From Desmodus rotundus (taxonomy: Eukaryota > Chordata > Mammalia > Chiroptera > Phyllostomidae): a stretch of DNA of 64,000 nt. Shown in pieces: positions 23,918 to 37,598 of this stretch (positions within the stretch are counted from its first letter, which is position 1; every line of letters starts with the position of its first letter). The translations under genes were made by a program, and so were the position numbers. The stretch is taken from contig NC_071397.1 of NCBI RefSeq assembly GCF_022682495.2, positions 18,176,739 to 18,240,738 of the forward strand. The letters run 5' to 3'. Under the pieces are notes generated by a model. The model did not search any database. It saw only the letters and a list, made by a program, of their open reading frames with translations, and was not told the DNA's origin.

Positions 23918-25570
23918 GTACATGTGAATCCTCTTTGATTGCAACCTAGCACAAGACATGAATATAGAACTTTGCTTTTATTAAGCCTTTAATGCTCTCT
24001 GATGACATATTCTAAAGAAGCAATTTTTAATAATCACTGCTACAAATTAGTCCTCCTCCTTTTTCTTGTGTGACTAGCCCTCACTCCAGCACCAGTGGAT
24101 CCAGGACAGGGGACCCTCCCTCCACCTGTCAGGCAGCAGGGCTCAGCTGTGAGCGCGGAATTTGGAGTGGCTGGGGGATGACGCTGGGGCTCCCTCGCTG
24201 GTGAAGGTGTTTTAGTCACAGAAGAACAGACATCACTCTTGCAGCTGCTGTCGTGGCCCTGCCCAAAGGGAAGCCATTCTAAAAATAGAACCGAAGGGGA
24301 CAACAAATGGTGTGTCTGATAGACTGTTCTGAGGGGCAGGAGGTTGGAGGGTTTGAAAATGAAAGTGTGTCATGAGTGAAATGAGAAGCATGTGGAGTTC
24401 GAAGAAGTTCGGGGTGTGATATTAACAAAAGGCTCAGTTGGCCGTGTTCATGGCTGTGTAAGAACCGCCTGGAAATATTAGTTTAAACACAATTGTATGT
24501 GAGATACAACTCGATGAGGCACATTTATACTAAAAACGATTTGCTGTTGATCTCACTTCAATTTTAACTGGAGTCCTGACTATACCCTACAAACATGTTT
24601 CGGTATCTGTGCATTTAGATGTCCCTCCATTGGTCCAAGCTGGCAGCGCTCCATATGCCTAAAGATGGCCTGGCAATATCTCTCGGTTATGGAATTACGG
24701 GTAACTTTTCTCTTCTTACTTTTCCTCATTTGTTATTGTCAGAAGTTTATCATTGTAAGTGCCTTATAAAGAGAGTAGGTCCTGCTAGTTGGAAGGCCTC
24801 TTCATCTCTACCTTGATTGGCAGGGCCATGGAAGCCTGGGAGTGAGACTGAACAACATCCGATTACTCTGCTTTCTAGAGGGAGAAGACTCCCCGGCAAT
24901 CCAGAAGGAAGTAGATGAGGAGAAGACCATCCCAGCACCTCAGAGGGTCCCACACTCTGGTGACATTCTCAAAATCTTCTAAGTCATCCTTTAATGCCTG
25001 GGTCTGATGGCACTCAGGACTGAAGGCCCTGGGGTTGGCAGGACCTTCTAGGTGGAGTGCCCTGAGCCCAAACCAGGACTTGTATGGAGCCCCAGGGTCC
25101 CTATGAGTCCTGACCCCTGTTTCTCCTTTTGGGGACACTCTTCAATCCTCTACACTGGTTCAGTCAGTGCCCTGAGGAGCCTGGGGAACTTCATGCCAGT
25201 GGGGCCTTGGGGCCTGGCCCTAGTTCAAGAAAGGCGGCTTGGCAACTGGATCGCCTCCATGGTGCAGCTCAGTTATGTCTGACATGGAATTGCATGGGAA
25301 TGGGTGGCCAGTGTGGGCCTGACATACTAGTTCTGAGTGATTCAAATTGCTTATATAGACAAGGCCCTGACCAAAAATATTTGCCCTTTTCCACCCACCC
25401 ATCCACGCTAGGAGTGGCCATGGAGAAAACAAGTGAGAAGAAGGAGAAAGAAATGAGAAAGTTGGAACAAAATAGGGTGCCAAGTGACAAAGGACCTGAA
25501 AAGAACTAAGAAACCCAGCTGAGAAGGATTTTGGAGAATGTCTGGTAATAATAATATATAGTTAATGATA
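23918..25570. other. Intergenic, no assigned feature
   Basis: I recognise no gene, RNA or repeat. Overlapping short frames on both strands around 24750-25500 lack family features. Confidence 0.4.
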
Positions 25571-25574
25571 GCTA

Positions 25575-25880
25575 ATAAACAGTATCCTTATCATGGCCTG
25601 ACGTTTGAGAATTTTGTATAGACTAACTTCTTTAATCCACACACCTAGGGAGGTGGTAGGAGCTACGACCATCCCGATGACAAAAGAGAAAGGGGGAAGG
25701 AAGAGAGAGAGGGGAGGAAGGGAGGAAAGGAGGAAGGGAGGAAGGGAGGAAGGAAGGAAGGAAGGAAGGGTATCTAGAAAAATTAGGCAACTTAACTAAG
25801 ATCACACAGTAGCTAAGACGTGGTAGGGCTGCAGTTTGGCCCATAGGGTTGACTCTAGCATCTGTGGTCCACACCACTTG
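25575..25880 (-). repeat. MIR (minus) split by GGAA/GGGA microsatellite
   Basis: The MIR complement is readable on both sides ('ttctttaatccacacaccta' and 'gcaacttaactaagatcaca'), with a purine microsatellite of GGAA and GGGA units at about 25690-25770 between them. The repeat expanded within the old SINE. Confidence 0.65.
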
Positions 25881-26470
25881 GATATGCGTGTCTAATAAGG
25901 GTTTTTAAGTTGTCGACTATATGGTCTGGGATATGACTACTTCCCATTATGCTCATGTTCCAGTAAACTCTACTATACCCATCAATGACTTATTTTTTTT
26001 AATTTTGTTTTGTTTAGAAACCAGTAAAGTGGCCGTTTCTTATTTAGCTCTATAAAGGGAAGAAGCAGGAATGCCTGGACAGCAATAAACATGTGACCAA
26101 AAGACTTTCTGGAGTCCAAAGAAATCCTTGGGAAGACCAATATATCTGTCAGGATGCTAACAGAGAAAGAAGATATCCTTCAAGGGCTTAACTGAGAGGA
26201 GTTTAATTGGGTGAAGGGGACAAATTTAAGGAAAAAAGCCAGAGGAAGTGAAGCCCTCAGGGACCAGCAACAGAGAGGAGCCTTTATACTCCTAGTGCTT
26301 AAGGGGCAGAGGGCGAAAACTGTATGACCCGAATGCACAGAGGGCTTGCTGCCTTGGAAGACAGACTGTCTTCCCAGACTGCAGGATGCAGAGCCATGGC
26401 AACACAACAAAGAGGCAGAGGAAGTAAACATCTCTTCCTCTTTCTCTTTCTACTCGCTGATGTCCTGCAG
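25881..26470. other. Intergenic, no assigned feature
   Basis: Nothing recognisable, although 26150-26430 has the look of an old LTR or transposon fragment that I cannot name. Confidence 0.3.
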
Positions 26471-26474
26471 GTGC

Positions 26475-29400
26475 TTCTTTTTTAAAATTGAATTTACTGG
26501 GGTGGCACTGGTTAATATAATCATATAGGCTTCAGGTATACAATTCTATAATACATTGTATATTGTACTGTATGTTTACCACCCCAAGTAAAGTCTCCTT
26601 TCATCACCATTTATCCCCTCTTTACCCTCTTCAGTCTCCCCATGCCCCCTTCCCTCTGACACCTATGAGTTCATTTTGTTGATTAGATGTTCTATTTGTT
26701 TATTTTGTTCATTAGATTCCACATGTAAGTGAAGTATATGCTACTTGTCTTTCTCTGACTGACTTATTTCACTTAGCATAATATCCTTCAGGTCCATCCA
26801 TGCTGTCACAAAAGATAAGATCTCCTTTTTATGACTGAGTAGTATTCCACGGTGTAAATGTATCACAGCATATTTTATCCACTCATCTATTGATGCTTGG
26901 GCTGTTTCCAAATCTTGGTTATTGTAAATAATGCTGCAATGAACATGGGGGTGCATATATTCTTTAGAATTAGTGTTTTGGATTTCTTTGCATATACTCC
27001 CAGAAGTGAAATAGCCAGGTCATAAGGCAGTTTTATTTTTAATTTTTTGAGGTGTCTCCATACTGCTTTCCACAGTGGCTGCACCAGACTGCATTCTCAC
27101 CAACAGTGCACTAGGGTTCCCTTGTCTCCACATCCTCGCCAGCACTTGTTTGTTGATTTATTGATGATAGCCATTCTGACAAGTGTGAAGGATTATCTCA
27201 TCCTGATTTTAAAATGCTCTTCTCTGATGATTAGTAATGCTGAGCATCTTTTCATATGTCTATTAGCCCTCTGTATGTGCTCCTTGGAGAAGTGTCCATT
27301 CAGGTCCTTTGCCAATTTTTTTCAATTGGATTATTTGTTGTGGCGTTGAGATTTATAAGTTCTTTATAAATTTTGGATATTAGCCCCTATCAGATGTATT
27401 ATTGGCAAATAAGTTCTATCACTCAGTGGATTATCTTTTCATTCAGTTGATGGTTTCCATTGTTGTGCAAAAACTTTTTAGTTGGCTATAGTGCCACTTG
27501 CTTATTTTTTCTTTTGTTTCCCTTGCCCAAGGAAACATGTCAGAAAAAATATTGCTATGAGAAATGTCCAAGATTTCACTGCCTATGTTTTTGTCTAGGA
27601 TTTTTATGGTTTCATGTATAACATGTAAGTCTTTAATCCACTTTGAGTTTATTCTTGTGTGTGGTGTAAGAAGGTGGTCTGGTCTCAGTTTTTTGCATGT
27701 ATCTGCCCACTTTTCCCAGCATCATTTATTGACTAGACTTGTTGATTTTCTGTTGGGAAAATCTATCCATCAATGTCAATGGGGTGTAAAATCCCCAGCT
27801 ACGACTCTATTACTGTCAGTCTCTCCCTTTATGTCCGTCAAGATGCGCTTTACATGTTTAGGTGCTCCTGTGTTGGGTGCATGAAAGTTTACAGGGGTTA
27901 TTTCCTCTTGGTGGCTTGCTTCCGTTATCATTATGTAGTGTCCTCCTGTGTTTCTAATTATAGTCTTTATTTTAGTCTATTTTTGTCAGATAAAAGTATT
28001 GCTACTCCAGCATTTTTTCCCCTTCCCGTTTGAATGAAATAACTTTTTCTACCCTTTTACTTTTAGTCTGTGTGTGCCTTTCATTCTGAGGTGTGTCCCT
28101 TACAGACAGCATGTATATGATTCTTATTTTCTTATTCATTCAGCTAACCTATGTCTTTTCGATTGGGTCATTTAAGCCATTTACATTTAAAGTGGTTATT
28201 GACAGGTGCATATTTATTGCCATTTTATTCTTTTAACTCTGTTCCTCTGGGGAGGGGGGTGTTTCCTTCTTTTTCTTAAAGAATCCTCTTTAACTTTTTC
28301 TTATAATACTGCTTTGGTGTTAACAGATTCTTTTAGCTTTTTCTTGTCTGAAAAACTCTTTATTTGTCCTTCAGTTTTAAATGATAGCCTTGCTAGTCTT
28401 GGTTGCAGGTCCTTACTTTTTATCATTTTGACTATTTCATGCCACTCCCATCTGGCTTGAAATGTTTCTGTTGAGAAATCAGCTGGGAGCTGATTGGAGT
28501 CTTATGGGAGCCCCTTTGTCTTTCTCTTGCTGCTTTTAGGATTCTCTCCTCGTCTTTAACTTTTGCAATTTTAATTTTGATGTGTCTTGATGTGGGTCTC
28601 TCTGGATTCCTCTCGTCTGGGGCTCTTTGTGCTTCCTGGACTTGTGTGACATTTTCTTTCACCAGGTTTGTCAAGTTTTCAGTCATTATTTTTTCAAATA
28701 GGTTTGATCCCTTGCTTGCTTTCTTCTTTATCTTGTACCCATAGGATGTGAATGTTAGTACGCTTAATGTTGTCCAAAAGGTCTCTTAAACTACCTTCAT
28801 TTTTTTAACTCTTTTTTTCCCCTGCTCTGATTAGGTATGTTTTTCTACCTTGCCCTCCAAATTGCTTTGATCTTCTGCTTTATCCAACCTACTGTTAATT
28901 CTTTCTAGTGTATTCTTCACTTCAGATATTGGATTCTTCACTTCTCACTGGTTCTTTTTTATGGTTCCCATTTCCTTTTTCATGTTACTGTAATTCTCAC
29001 TGAGTTCCTTGAGCATCCTTATAACCATTCTTTTGAACTTTGTATCTGATAGATTGCTTATCTCTACTTCATTTAATTCTTTTTCTGGGGTTTTGGTCTG
29101 TTCATTCATTGGGGATATGTTTTTTGCCTCCCAATTCTGGCGGCCTCTTTGTGTTTGTTTCTATGTATTAGGTAGATCTGCTATGACTCCCAGTCTTGGT
29201 AGGGTGGCCTTATGTAGTATGTGTCCTGTGGAACCAAGTAGCGCAGTCTCTTTGATCATCTGAGCTGGGTGCTCCAAGAATGTCCCTTGTGTGGGTTATG
29301 TGGGCCTCTTGTTGTAACCGCGTCTTGATTGCTACTGGCCCATTTGTGTATCGGGTCAACTTGCAGGCTGGCTGACTGTGAGGATCAACCCCAACCACAG

Positions 29401-30240
29401 TGTACACAGCTACTCTGCAGGTGCTGACCACTCAGAGCAGAATTTGCCCCAGGAGGGTCTGGTACATGCTGAAATATCTCTTTGAATATGCTGCTTGTGA
29501 AGCTAATTAGATCCAGCTCTGATGTGGTATGAAAGAGGCCACTGGGTAGGTTTGTTCTGGGGTTCTGGTGGACTCTGGTACAAGCCAATGTCAGATGCTG
29601 CCTGTGACTAACCAACTTGTTTGAAGTTACAAAGTGATTCATAATCAGTGGCTGCCTCTACTGGGCCGAGGTGTGCATGGGAAGGAGCAAGCTGCACACC
29701 ACGCTGGCTATTACCAGCACTGGGCCCAGGGCCAGGTCAGCAAAAGTCCCAAGACACCACGAGATCTGCCTCTGCCTGTCTGTGCCTGCCACCTGCCTGT
29801 AAGGCTCAGTCACTGAAAGAGTCTCTGGCAATGCCAGAGTTGCAAGAGGTAGGTTCTCAGTGAGTCACCAGTGGGGTTCACGAGATCGATATGGGTTCAA
29901 ATTCATTGCCAGTGCTGGGTCTGAGGTGACTCAGCGGATGCCCCAGGGTATACCAAGTATACCTGCTACCAGTGGGGTGCTCGCACACCCTGCGGTAGAG
30001 TGGGGTCTCAAAGAGTCATCAGGATGAGGCCAGCTGCAGTTGTTTCTATTGGCCAAGCCCACCGAGGAGCCAGAAGGCAAGGACCCTGTAAAGGTCAGCC
30101 TCCGAGAACACAGAGCAGTCAGAAGTATGAAGAAGAAGCAGCAAATAAAAATAACTAGTTTGGGAATTGGGACTTGCACAAGTTCTGGAATTGGAGGTTC
30201 CAGAAAATATCCCCATGTTCTCGAGGAGGGAGACACCAGC
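26475..30240 (-). mobile_element. LINE-1 with internal deletion (5' UTR-ORF1-ORF2 ends)
   Basis: Read on the minus strand this is an L1. The 3' end is at about 26480, and ORF2 C-terminal sequence covers 26740-27350 ([53 protein letters not shown]). Near 27770-27790 the homology jumps from the 3' part of ORF2 to its N-terminal endonuclease region, so most of the reverse transcriptase is missing. ORF1 follows; 28432-28686 encodes the nucleic-acid-binding C-terminal part (VQEAQRAPDERNPERP, SRHIKIKIAKVKDEERILKA). The GC-richer block from about 29260 to 30240 fits a 5' UTR, although its outer limit is uncertain. Frames are broken throughout, so the element is dead. Confidence 0.75.
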
Positions 30241-33200
30241 TGACACCTAGGTTATAGCTGTCTTCCTATATCTCTACAGTGAAAGTGTGTTTGTGTGTGC
30301 TTCTGTGTGTGTCTGTCTATGTCTCTCTATGTGTTAGTGTGTGTGTGTAGAGAGATGGCCGTCTGGGTGTGAGTTCAGGCTCTGTCTAGGTTGAGCTTCA
30401 GACGCTTCTATACTTCACCAGAAGTCCAGATATATATGCCCTAGGGAGACTGATCTCTGTGAGGGCACGTGCTTGGCCAACCGCAGGAGCCTGTGTACAT
30501 CCTGAGGTCTCTCCGTGACCAAGCACGCAGCCTGTGCCGCCCTAGTCAGGGTGCACATGCCAGGGCTTGGCCCAAACCAACTGGCTTTCCGAGGCCATGG
30601 CCACCTCTCTGGGGTCTTGCCATCTCTGGACTGGGCCCACTGTCCGAGGGCACACCCACTCGGATGCTGGCGACACTGGTAAGCAAGGCGCCGCTGACTG
30701 TTTCCAGCTGTCAGTCAGAGTTCTCCAGAACGCTGCAGGGCTCATGTAAGGGACACGACTCTACGACTCATTCTTTTACACAAGTACGGAATGACAATTG
30801 TAATCTTAACGTCCCATGCAAGTGACACGGGAGCGTCGGTTGGTCTGGTTCTTTTAGGGGAAATCTTCATTGAACATAGTGGTTGCTTTCACAGTTTCAC
30901 TAATCTTAAGACAGAGAGAACTTTTGGGGGGGTTTCTTTCAGAATAAGTTCCTCTTATACAGGCCTTTATTTATTATCCTAAACATTCAACAAGATCTAC
31001 TTGTTGGGACTTCAAGCAATGTCATTTCCAATCAGAATGCTGCCTTGCGGAGCAGGGCCAGCATTAAACTGATCACAGTAAGCCAGGGCCGCCACCTTGT
31101 GGTTTCTCTCTGCCTTGTAAACTGGAAAATTAAAATCAAGGAAATAGTTACCAGCTTCGAAGCAAAAACTGTTATTAAAGCCACAGCAACTCATTGGCAA
31201 CAGCCTATTTTACCTGAAAATGTTAGCTATGTGCTGGCCATCTGGTCATTGGAGGCAGAGATGAGGATTCACTCCTTGAGGGTGGAGAAATGAAGGACTT
31301 AGATGGGTGAGGGTGACGTGTTGATGTGGATTTTGTTATCAGTAATCACAATAAATGTACACCTAGTTCTTACAAACCTCAGAAATGATGTTCTAATTGT
31401 GAAAGTGCTTCTGCCCCCTCTGTGTGTGGCCTTGGAGGAGACCACAGAGGTGGTGACGGTGGCACAAGAGCACTGATTGCTTCCTCACACACCCTGGCCT
31501 GTCCCCTGGCAGTCAGTCCCCTGGGACCAGCCGTCCCCCCCAAGGTGTCTGGCCTGAGGCAGCCATGGGCAGAGTCTGAGGTATTCATCTTGGTGGCAGA
31601 TTACATGGCGGGTGTTCCTCTATTACAGCATCTCTCACAATGCTTGTTCATGAGGCTAAATCTGTATTCAACGTTAAAATAAAACAAAATAAAAACGAAG
31701 CAGGCCTCAGAGGGACCAAGGAAGGCTGAGGCATGAAACCTCTGTTTCCAAGGAGATTCTCCAGTCAGGTGAGAGCAACCACCGAACACACAAGGGTGCA
31801 AAGAACCCTTCAGAATTTAAGAGCAAATCTCAGTGTGGAGCAGATGATAGAAATGAAGGGGCAGCAGATCTTTAAAAGGTGCAAACGGACTCAATGTTGG
31901 CTACCCAGAATATCAAGAAAAAGAAGAAAAATTTAAATAATCCTCTCTTCTAAAAATTTTCTGAACGAGACAACTGATATTTTTTTTAGTGGAGCAACTT
32001 AGAAAAATGTTCCCAGAGCTTTTACATGGATTTTAACACAAAGAAAAGCAATGCTTTGCTGATGCTTTCCCCTTTAATTCTTAAGTGGTTGCTTCTAATA
32101 AATGGAAAAGGACAGCTTATCCAAGTTTATAGCAGAAATGAGAAGTACAGTCCACACCATTTAAATGAACTCGCTTCGGTTCAGGGAGATTTCAGCGGCC
32201 ACCCTGCACGTCCCAGCACCGGCCAGAAATGCCTGACGAAGAGCAAGGCTGCCCCCAACTGGTGGACCACGTTCATTCCTCCTCTGTTGTCCTCTTGTGT
32301 ATTTCTAGTGCTTAATTTTTGGAAATTTCTTCTGTTTTGAAACAAAAGCTCAAGTCTACAATCATACTTTAAACATTCCAACGGACTGCCTGTTACTATT
32401 TTCCACCGAATAAATAGGTCTTGGAACTCAGTGGAGGCCATTTCCTACATCTAGTAACGTAGATGACTCGAGGGTCCTTGCAATATAAGGTAAGAAATCC
32501 GACTCAAACTGGCTTACATCCAAAATTTGAATTGATTTGCTTCTGCAACTAGAAAGTCAGCTGTGGCATTGGTCTCAAAGACCCCAGCTCTCAAGGGACG
32601 CGCAGCCGGACAAATGGGGAGCAGTAACGCCAGGTTCGCTTCGTTGTTCCCTGTCTCGCACTCAGCACTCTCACCGATTCGGAGGCAGCCTTTTCCCGAG
32701 GAAGCCTCTGGGCTGTCACAGAAGGAAAGCAAAGAGAAAGAAGCGGTTACTGTTCATCTTTTCAGTGTCTAAATATGTTTGAAAATCTCATGACAGAGGT
32801 TGTAAAAGACAGAGCTTTGGGTCTGCAAAAGCAGAGGATTTCTGAGAGGAGAAAGGCTTTTTAGAATCAGAAGAGCTAGCCCCTGAAGGAGCCGGGGTAT
32901 AGCGTCTGTGTGTTAACCTTTTGCAGGAGAGGAAGAGCTGTTCCTGGCCCCGCAGGCTACGTTAGGATTGTCCAGATGTGGAGTTGGGGGAGGGGTGGTG
33001 GGGGGAGGCCTGGATGGACGGTAATCAGGAAGAAGGCGGGTGACCCCTTGGAAGGAGAAGCCCCCCCCCCCGCCCCCCGCAGGGATTTCCCAAGAGAAAA
33101 TGGGGTCAGCACTGGGGGGTCTGCCCAGGCTTCTGCTCCTGCAGGATTAGAGACTAATTACCTGGATGGAACCTCCCACTGGAAAACAACAACATATGTT

Positions 33201-34795
33201 TCAAAAGCACCAATTACCTGAAAGAAAGTAGAAGATAATCAGAACAAAAGATACAATAGAAACGTAGAGTGATAAGCACACAGAAGCTGCTCTTATCAAA
33301 CAAGTAAATGTAAGCTTTGAGTTTTCAGGGACTTGCCAGTTACCGGGTACAAGAGAAAAGGCCCCATAAAATAAGAGACATGACACTATCGAGCTGGGGT
33401 CCCTAAAGAGCCATACTCCTTCTAGGACAAGTTCCATAGTTTTTGGGTTCCAGTGCAAAATGAAAATTCCTTGTTCAAAACTAGGAAGAATTTCAAGGTG
33501 GCGACAGAAGAGCATTAAACCAAATAAAGGCTCTTCTGAGCTCTTTGCCTTGTGCAGTAAGTACCTCACGAGAGGGCAACCTAGATGCAAGCCTGGTGCC
33601 CACAAGCTCCGGCAGACTTCCTCTGTACCCACAAACTCCAGAAGGCTATGCAGCTTTCATGTGTTCTTGCAACTTAAATTCACACTATCTGGGTAAACCA
33701 AAGTGCCGCCAGCCAAGAATAGCATCCGGGAGACCTGGGTTGGGAGTGCCTCGAAGGACCAGTCGGTGTGCTCTCACGAAACGTCTCATTGCTGAGTAGT
33801 TAGAGTGTTACAGTGACGGTTTTTCTCATCAAAAAGCATTATTTTTCTTGTATGAAGTATTCTATCTTCAAAATTTTTAAATTTAGTTGGAATTAAGTAT
33901 GCATGTGGAACAATTTTATAAAGTTGCAAAGCCACTTTTTAAGAAAATAGGGTCAAGAAATCTCTTTTTACATGTACAAAGGAGGGAAGGGTGCCATTTC
34001 CACGAGAATGCCCTAAGTCATACTCTTGGTCAGTGCTGAAGCACCACAATCAGTCTCCGAGTTCTCCAAGCACGTGGACGTGGCCTCCTAATACAGGCGG
34101 CTTCGGCTCAGACACAAGGATCTTTGTTTAGATACTCCGGGAACACTGAATAATTTCAGGGTGGAGGGTGATATGCAAAATTGTTCATTTAATCATGAAA
34201 TTCTTTTTGCCCTCTTTACCTTTTCTGTTCATTGGAAGTCTATTTGTAGAAAAACCTTGGAGAGCAGCTTCTAGAAGATAGTTTTAAAAATAATGAATAT
34301 TAATTCAATCCGTCGGAGGAGTTATAAAAATAAACAAAAACACAGACCATGATCTCCCCACCCACATAATTCACTTATAAATTTATTCTGTACAGAACTG
34401 TATAAAATGAAGAGTGAAGGGATTCTCCCCAACCTTACCCCTTTCCTTTTGCCAGTATTCCACGATAAAAAAGCATATATTCCTAAAGTAGGTGTCTATT
34501 TTTAGACGCATACGGATTTTCGCACAAAAGCTGATACGGTGTTCTGTGCCTTTTTGTATTTAATAGTATACAAGAAAGACTTAATACCAAGCAGTTCTAA
34601 CTACATGAGTCATGGTTTTAAAAGAATAAAAATTTTAGGGTGGTTACAAAGAATTTTTGTCCCAGCCTGAAAAACTCAGAGAGAAATGGCATTTTTAGAT
34701 AACTTTTCAGGCCGGCTTGTGGCAAGAAAGATCTCGTTCTCCGTCATGGTCCAGAGTTCATGTTCTGGAGGTAAACTTTTCCATTATTTGAACTG
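30241..34795. other. Intergenic, mostly unassigned
   Basis: GT-rich sequence lies at about 30280-30350, and a C-run of about 12 near 33061-33072 is preceded by G-rich sequence. The segment around 33430-33530 ('gggttccagtgcaaaatgaa', 'aatttcaaggtggcgacag') resembles a common mammalian repeat that I cannot name. At 31012-31121 the minus strand shows a pyrimidine tract, CAG and a short open frame (see findings). No gene is supported. Confidence 0.35.
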
Positions 34796-34799
34796 AAGC

Positions 34800-34985
34800 T
34801 ATAGAATTTACCTGTTATGCGTCCTTGGGCAAATGGCAGCCTCTCTAAGCCAAACTGTCCTTACCTCACCCCTCCCAAAAGGAGCAGACAGCACCCAGAC
34901 CACAGGGTTGTCGTGAGAACTAATGACATAATGTCTGTACAGCACTTAGCGCGGTGATCACGTGGTACTCATTCAGGCACTATAG
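34800..34985 (+). repeat. MIR
   Basis: 'gcgtccttgggcaaatggca', 'agggttgtcgtgagaactaa' and 'tgtacagcacttagcgcggt' are MIR blocks in the correct order. Positions 34986-35790 hold nothing assigned. Confidence 0.7.
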
Positions 34986-35799
34986 CTATAATAAAGTGTA
35001 GGCACCCAGGAAGCCTCCCGCTCCCACACTGGTCTGACATGTTCTAGGAAAACCATCTGTATATTCCGCAGTAACCCCTTCAGACTTTGTGTCAGAACTG
35101 AGTGTCCAACAAAATTTTTTGTCCACCATAGAGCAGTTTCCTGTGCACTTTGGCCATGAATAAGTCTTCTGCATTTGCATCTGAATTTCCTTTTTAACTT
35201 TCTTTTTACAAGAAGCAATCCCTCTTGCTTGGCAGAGCACTGACTGTTCCCATCAGGATGTCTTCAATGGGTGGCAAGTCACAGAGAAGCCCACCCCCAG
35301 CAGGTGTCTGCCTGCACCCGGCCTGGGTCATGCTGACCAGCAATACCCGAGGGAGAGCAGGCTTGGAACGGAAAACATGGATGCAAAGTGCAAGGGAGGT
35401 GAGTTTCATCTTCGTGTGTTGAGTTTGATGTGTCAGTGGGGAAATGTATGTGGATTGTGGTCGTTCAGACTAGGGAAAAGACCTGGTTTGGAATGTAAAT
35501 TGAGGAGTTAGCAATGCACTGAAGAACAAGCCCAGAGAGAGATACCTGGATAAAAACTCTAGATTGAAAAAGACAGGGCAGAGCCTACAAAGCACCTAAG
35601 AAGATAAAGTCAGAGAGAGGATGGAGAGCAGTTTAGTTCCCAGAAACCAAGAGAGTTTTGGCAATGAAAAATGGTCAACAATGTCAAATGCCACAAAGAG
35701 GCCAAGTAAGTGAAGAATTAGAAGGTGTGAGCTTTTCATCACCTCCCGAGATCCCTCACGCTGGATCATGGTGTGGATGTTCTGATGCCTGCCACCCTA

Positions 35800-36460
35800 A
35801 CAAACATTCAGACCTGTAGAGAGTTTCTGGTGAGTTTATTTGAGCCAAACTGATGACAATTGCCAGGAAGCAACATCTTAACAGACTGAGAAATGCCCTG
35901 GGGAATGGCAGTTTAGCACCTTATTTTATGCAACAGAACCAAAGGAGGAGCCCTAAGGGGGTTCCATAAAATCCATTGGTGGTAGATGAGGGAGGGAGGA
36001 GAAAGCAAAGCGGGGGTGGGGGGTGGGGGTCAGGGAACCTCTGGGACTGGATAAAAGGTAAATGATAGACACATACTTCTTTTTTAAAAAAAGATTTTAT
36101 TTACTTTTAGAGAGGAAGGCAGGGAGAAAAAGAGGGAAAGAAGCATCAATGTGTGGTTGTCTCTCACACGCCTCCTACTGGGGATCTGGATCGCAACCCA
36201 GGCATGTGCTCTGACTGGGAATCGAACCAGCAACCCTTTGGTTCACAGGCTGGCACTCAATCCACTGAGCCACACCAGCCAGGGGACGCATACTCCTTTT
36301 TCATAGGTAGGCAAGGGATAGTTAAACAATCAACAATTAACATAACAATAACAATGAGGGGATCTGTGATCTCAGCTTGTGCCCAATGGGTTTGGAGAAA
36401 AAGGGAAGTTAGCGTGGCCTCAGACCACAACGGATCCGGGGCCGCTACCGCACATCGTGC
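35800..36460. repeat. Possible LTR-like repeat interrupted by VES
   Basis: The stretch 'agtttatttgagccaaactg' with 'aatgccctggggaatggcag' resembles a class of mammalian LTR repeats and appears to continue beyond the VES insertion. The ends and family are not determined. It is a low-confidence call. Confidence 0.25.
36086..36285 (-). mobile_element. VES SINE (minus) with target-site duplication
   Basis: The complement of the bat VES SINE: the right end 'gagccacaccagccaggg' is the head, with 'gggaatcgaaccagcaaccc' as box B and an oligo-T left end as the tail. Flanks 'acacatacttcttttt' (36069-36084) and 'acgcatactcctttttc' (36286-36302) are a duplicated target with two mismatches. Confidence 0.93.
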
Positions 36461-36469
36461 CCTCACGTT

Positions 36470-37229
36470 GACATCCACGCACCCGCACTTTCCCCACGTG
36501 CTGCTCTCCCTGAATCTAAAGTAGACTCTGCTTTACGGGTCCCTGAGTTCTCACTGAAGCCAGCACTAGAGCGAAGGGCGGGGGGAGAGGGCAGACAAGC
36601 AGAGCAAAATTCCCGCAGGAACTTGTCTGAGATGAGAAATTACAGGATCCCGCTCTCTGCTAACTTCTAAGCTGGTTCCTTTTGCGAGTTTAGGAAAAGA
36701 TGCAAAGAACAGTCAAGGCCCAGAAGGAGGCAAGAGCAGGACGAGTCTGAAATTTTGTGTCTCCACACCACAGACTCCTGTGTGCAGGGGCCCCTGGGCC
36801 TTGTGGGCACATGACAGGCAAAACGCCTCCTGCTGCTGACAGATAGGGGACCCCCAAGAGTGAGACCAGAATTCCTAACAGGAACAGAAACAGTTTCCCT
36901 GCTCTAGAGAAACAAAGAAACTGCAAATAAACACCCAGACCCAGGCCTGAGCCTATGCTGACCTGGCCTTACCAGGCCCTCCCTGCTCACAGTCCTGGAG
37001 ATGTTCTTCATTAGGACAATTTACAAGGCCTTAGGGATGTTTGAGTTCTTGTGACCAGAGGTCCTCTTGGGACAAGGACAAAGGGTCAGAGAGGTGATCC
37101 AGCAGAAGAGTGACAACATCAAAGCCCACGGTTCACTGAGTACAGACTGGGCACAGGCTCCCATCATGCTCAGTCCTCACAGGTTCACCTCCCGGCAACA
37201 GACCCAGCACAGTCAACACACAGGGTCTG
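36470..37229. other. Intergenic 3' of the class I locus
   Basis: No repeat or gene is recognised. Confidence 0.35.
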
Positions 37230-37598
37230 CAAAGTACTTGGTGCTTCCATTTATGTCATCTCAAACTTTAGGATCTTCTTTAATTAACACATCAACCCTT
37301 CATGGTAAGAAATGAAAAAACAAGTGCGCATCCATGAAGTAAACACAGGGAAGGGAAGGGCCCAGCTCCCTCTGCTGGACGGGAAAGTGTGCGGAGGGGT
37401 CATGGTGGGCAAGGGTAGGCCGATCTCCCACCTCCTCATATTTTGCTGATAGGAACACACACACATTCAGATGCCCTTTGCAGAAAGAGAAGATGTTCTG
37501 ATGTTCTGAAATCTTATACACAGGATTGGTGTGTGTGTGTGTGTGTGAGAGAGAGAAGAATCTTCCATCACTGATTCCCCGAAGGCAGCTGTCTCACC
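37230..37598 (-). other. MHC class I exon 8 and 3' UTR
   Basis: After a CTATAG acceptor (37604-37599) the minus strand reads GGTGAGACAGCTGCCTT, the start of the class I terminal exon. The 3' UTR motifs 'atatgaggaggtgggaga' and 'gttgatgtgttaattaaag' follow. A (GT)n(GA)n microsatellite lies at about 37530-37556. The expected polyadenylation signal reads CATAAA (37250-37255) in place of AATAAA, a weaker variant. Confidence 0.75.
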
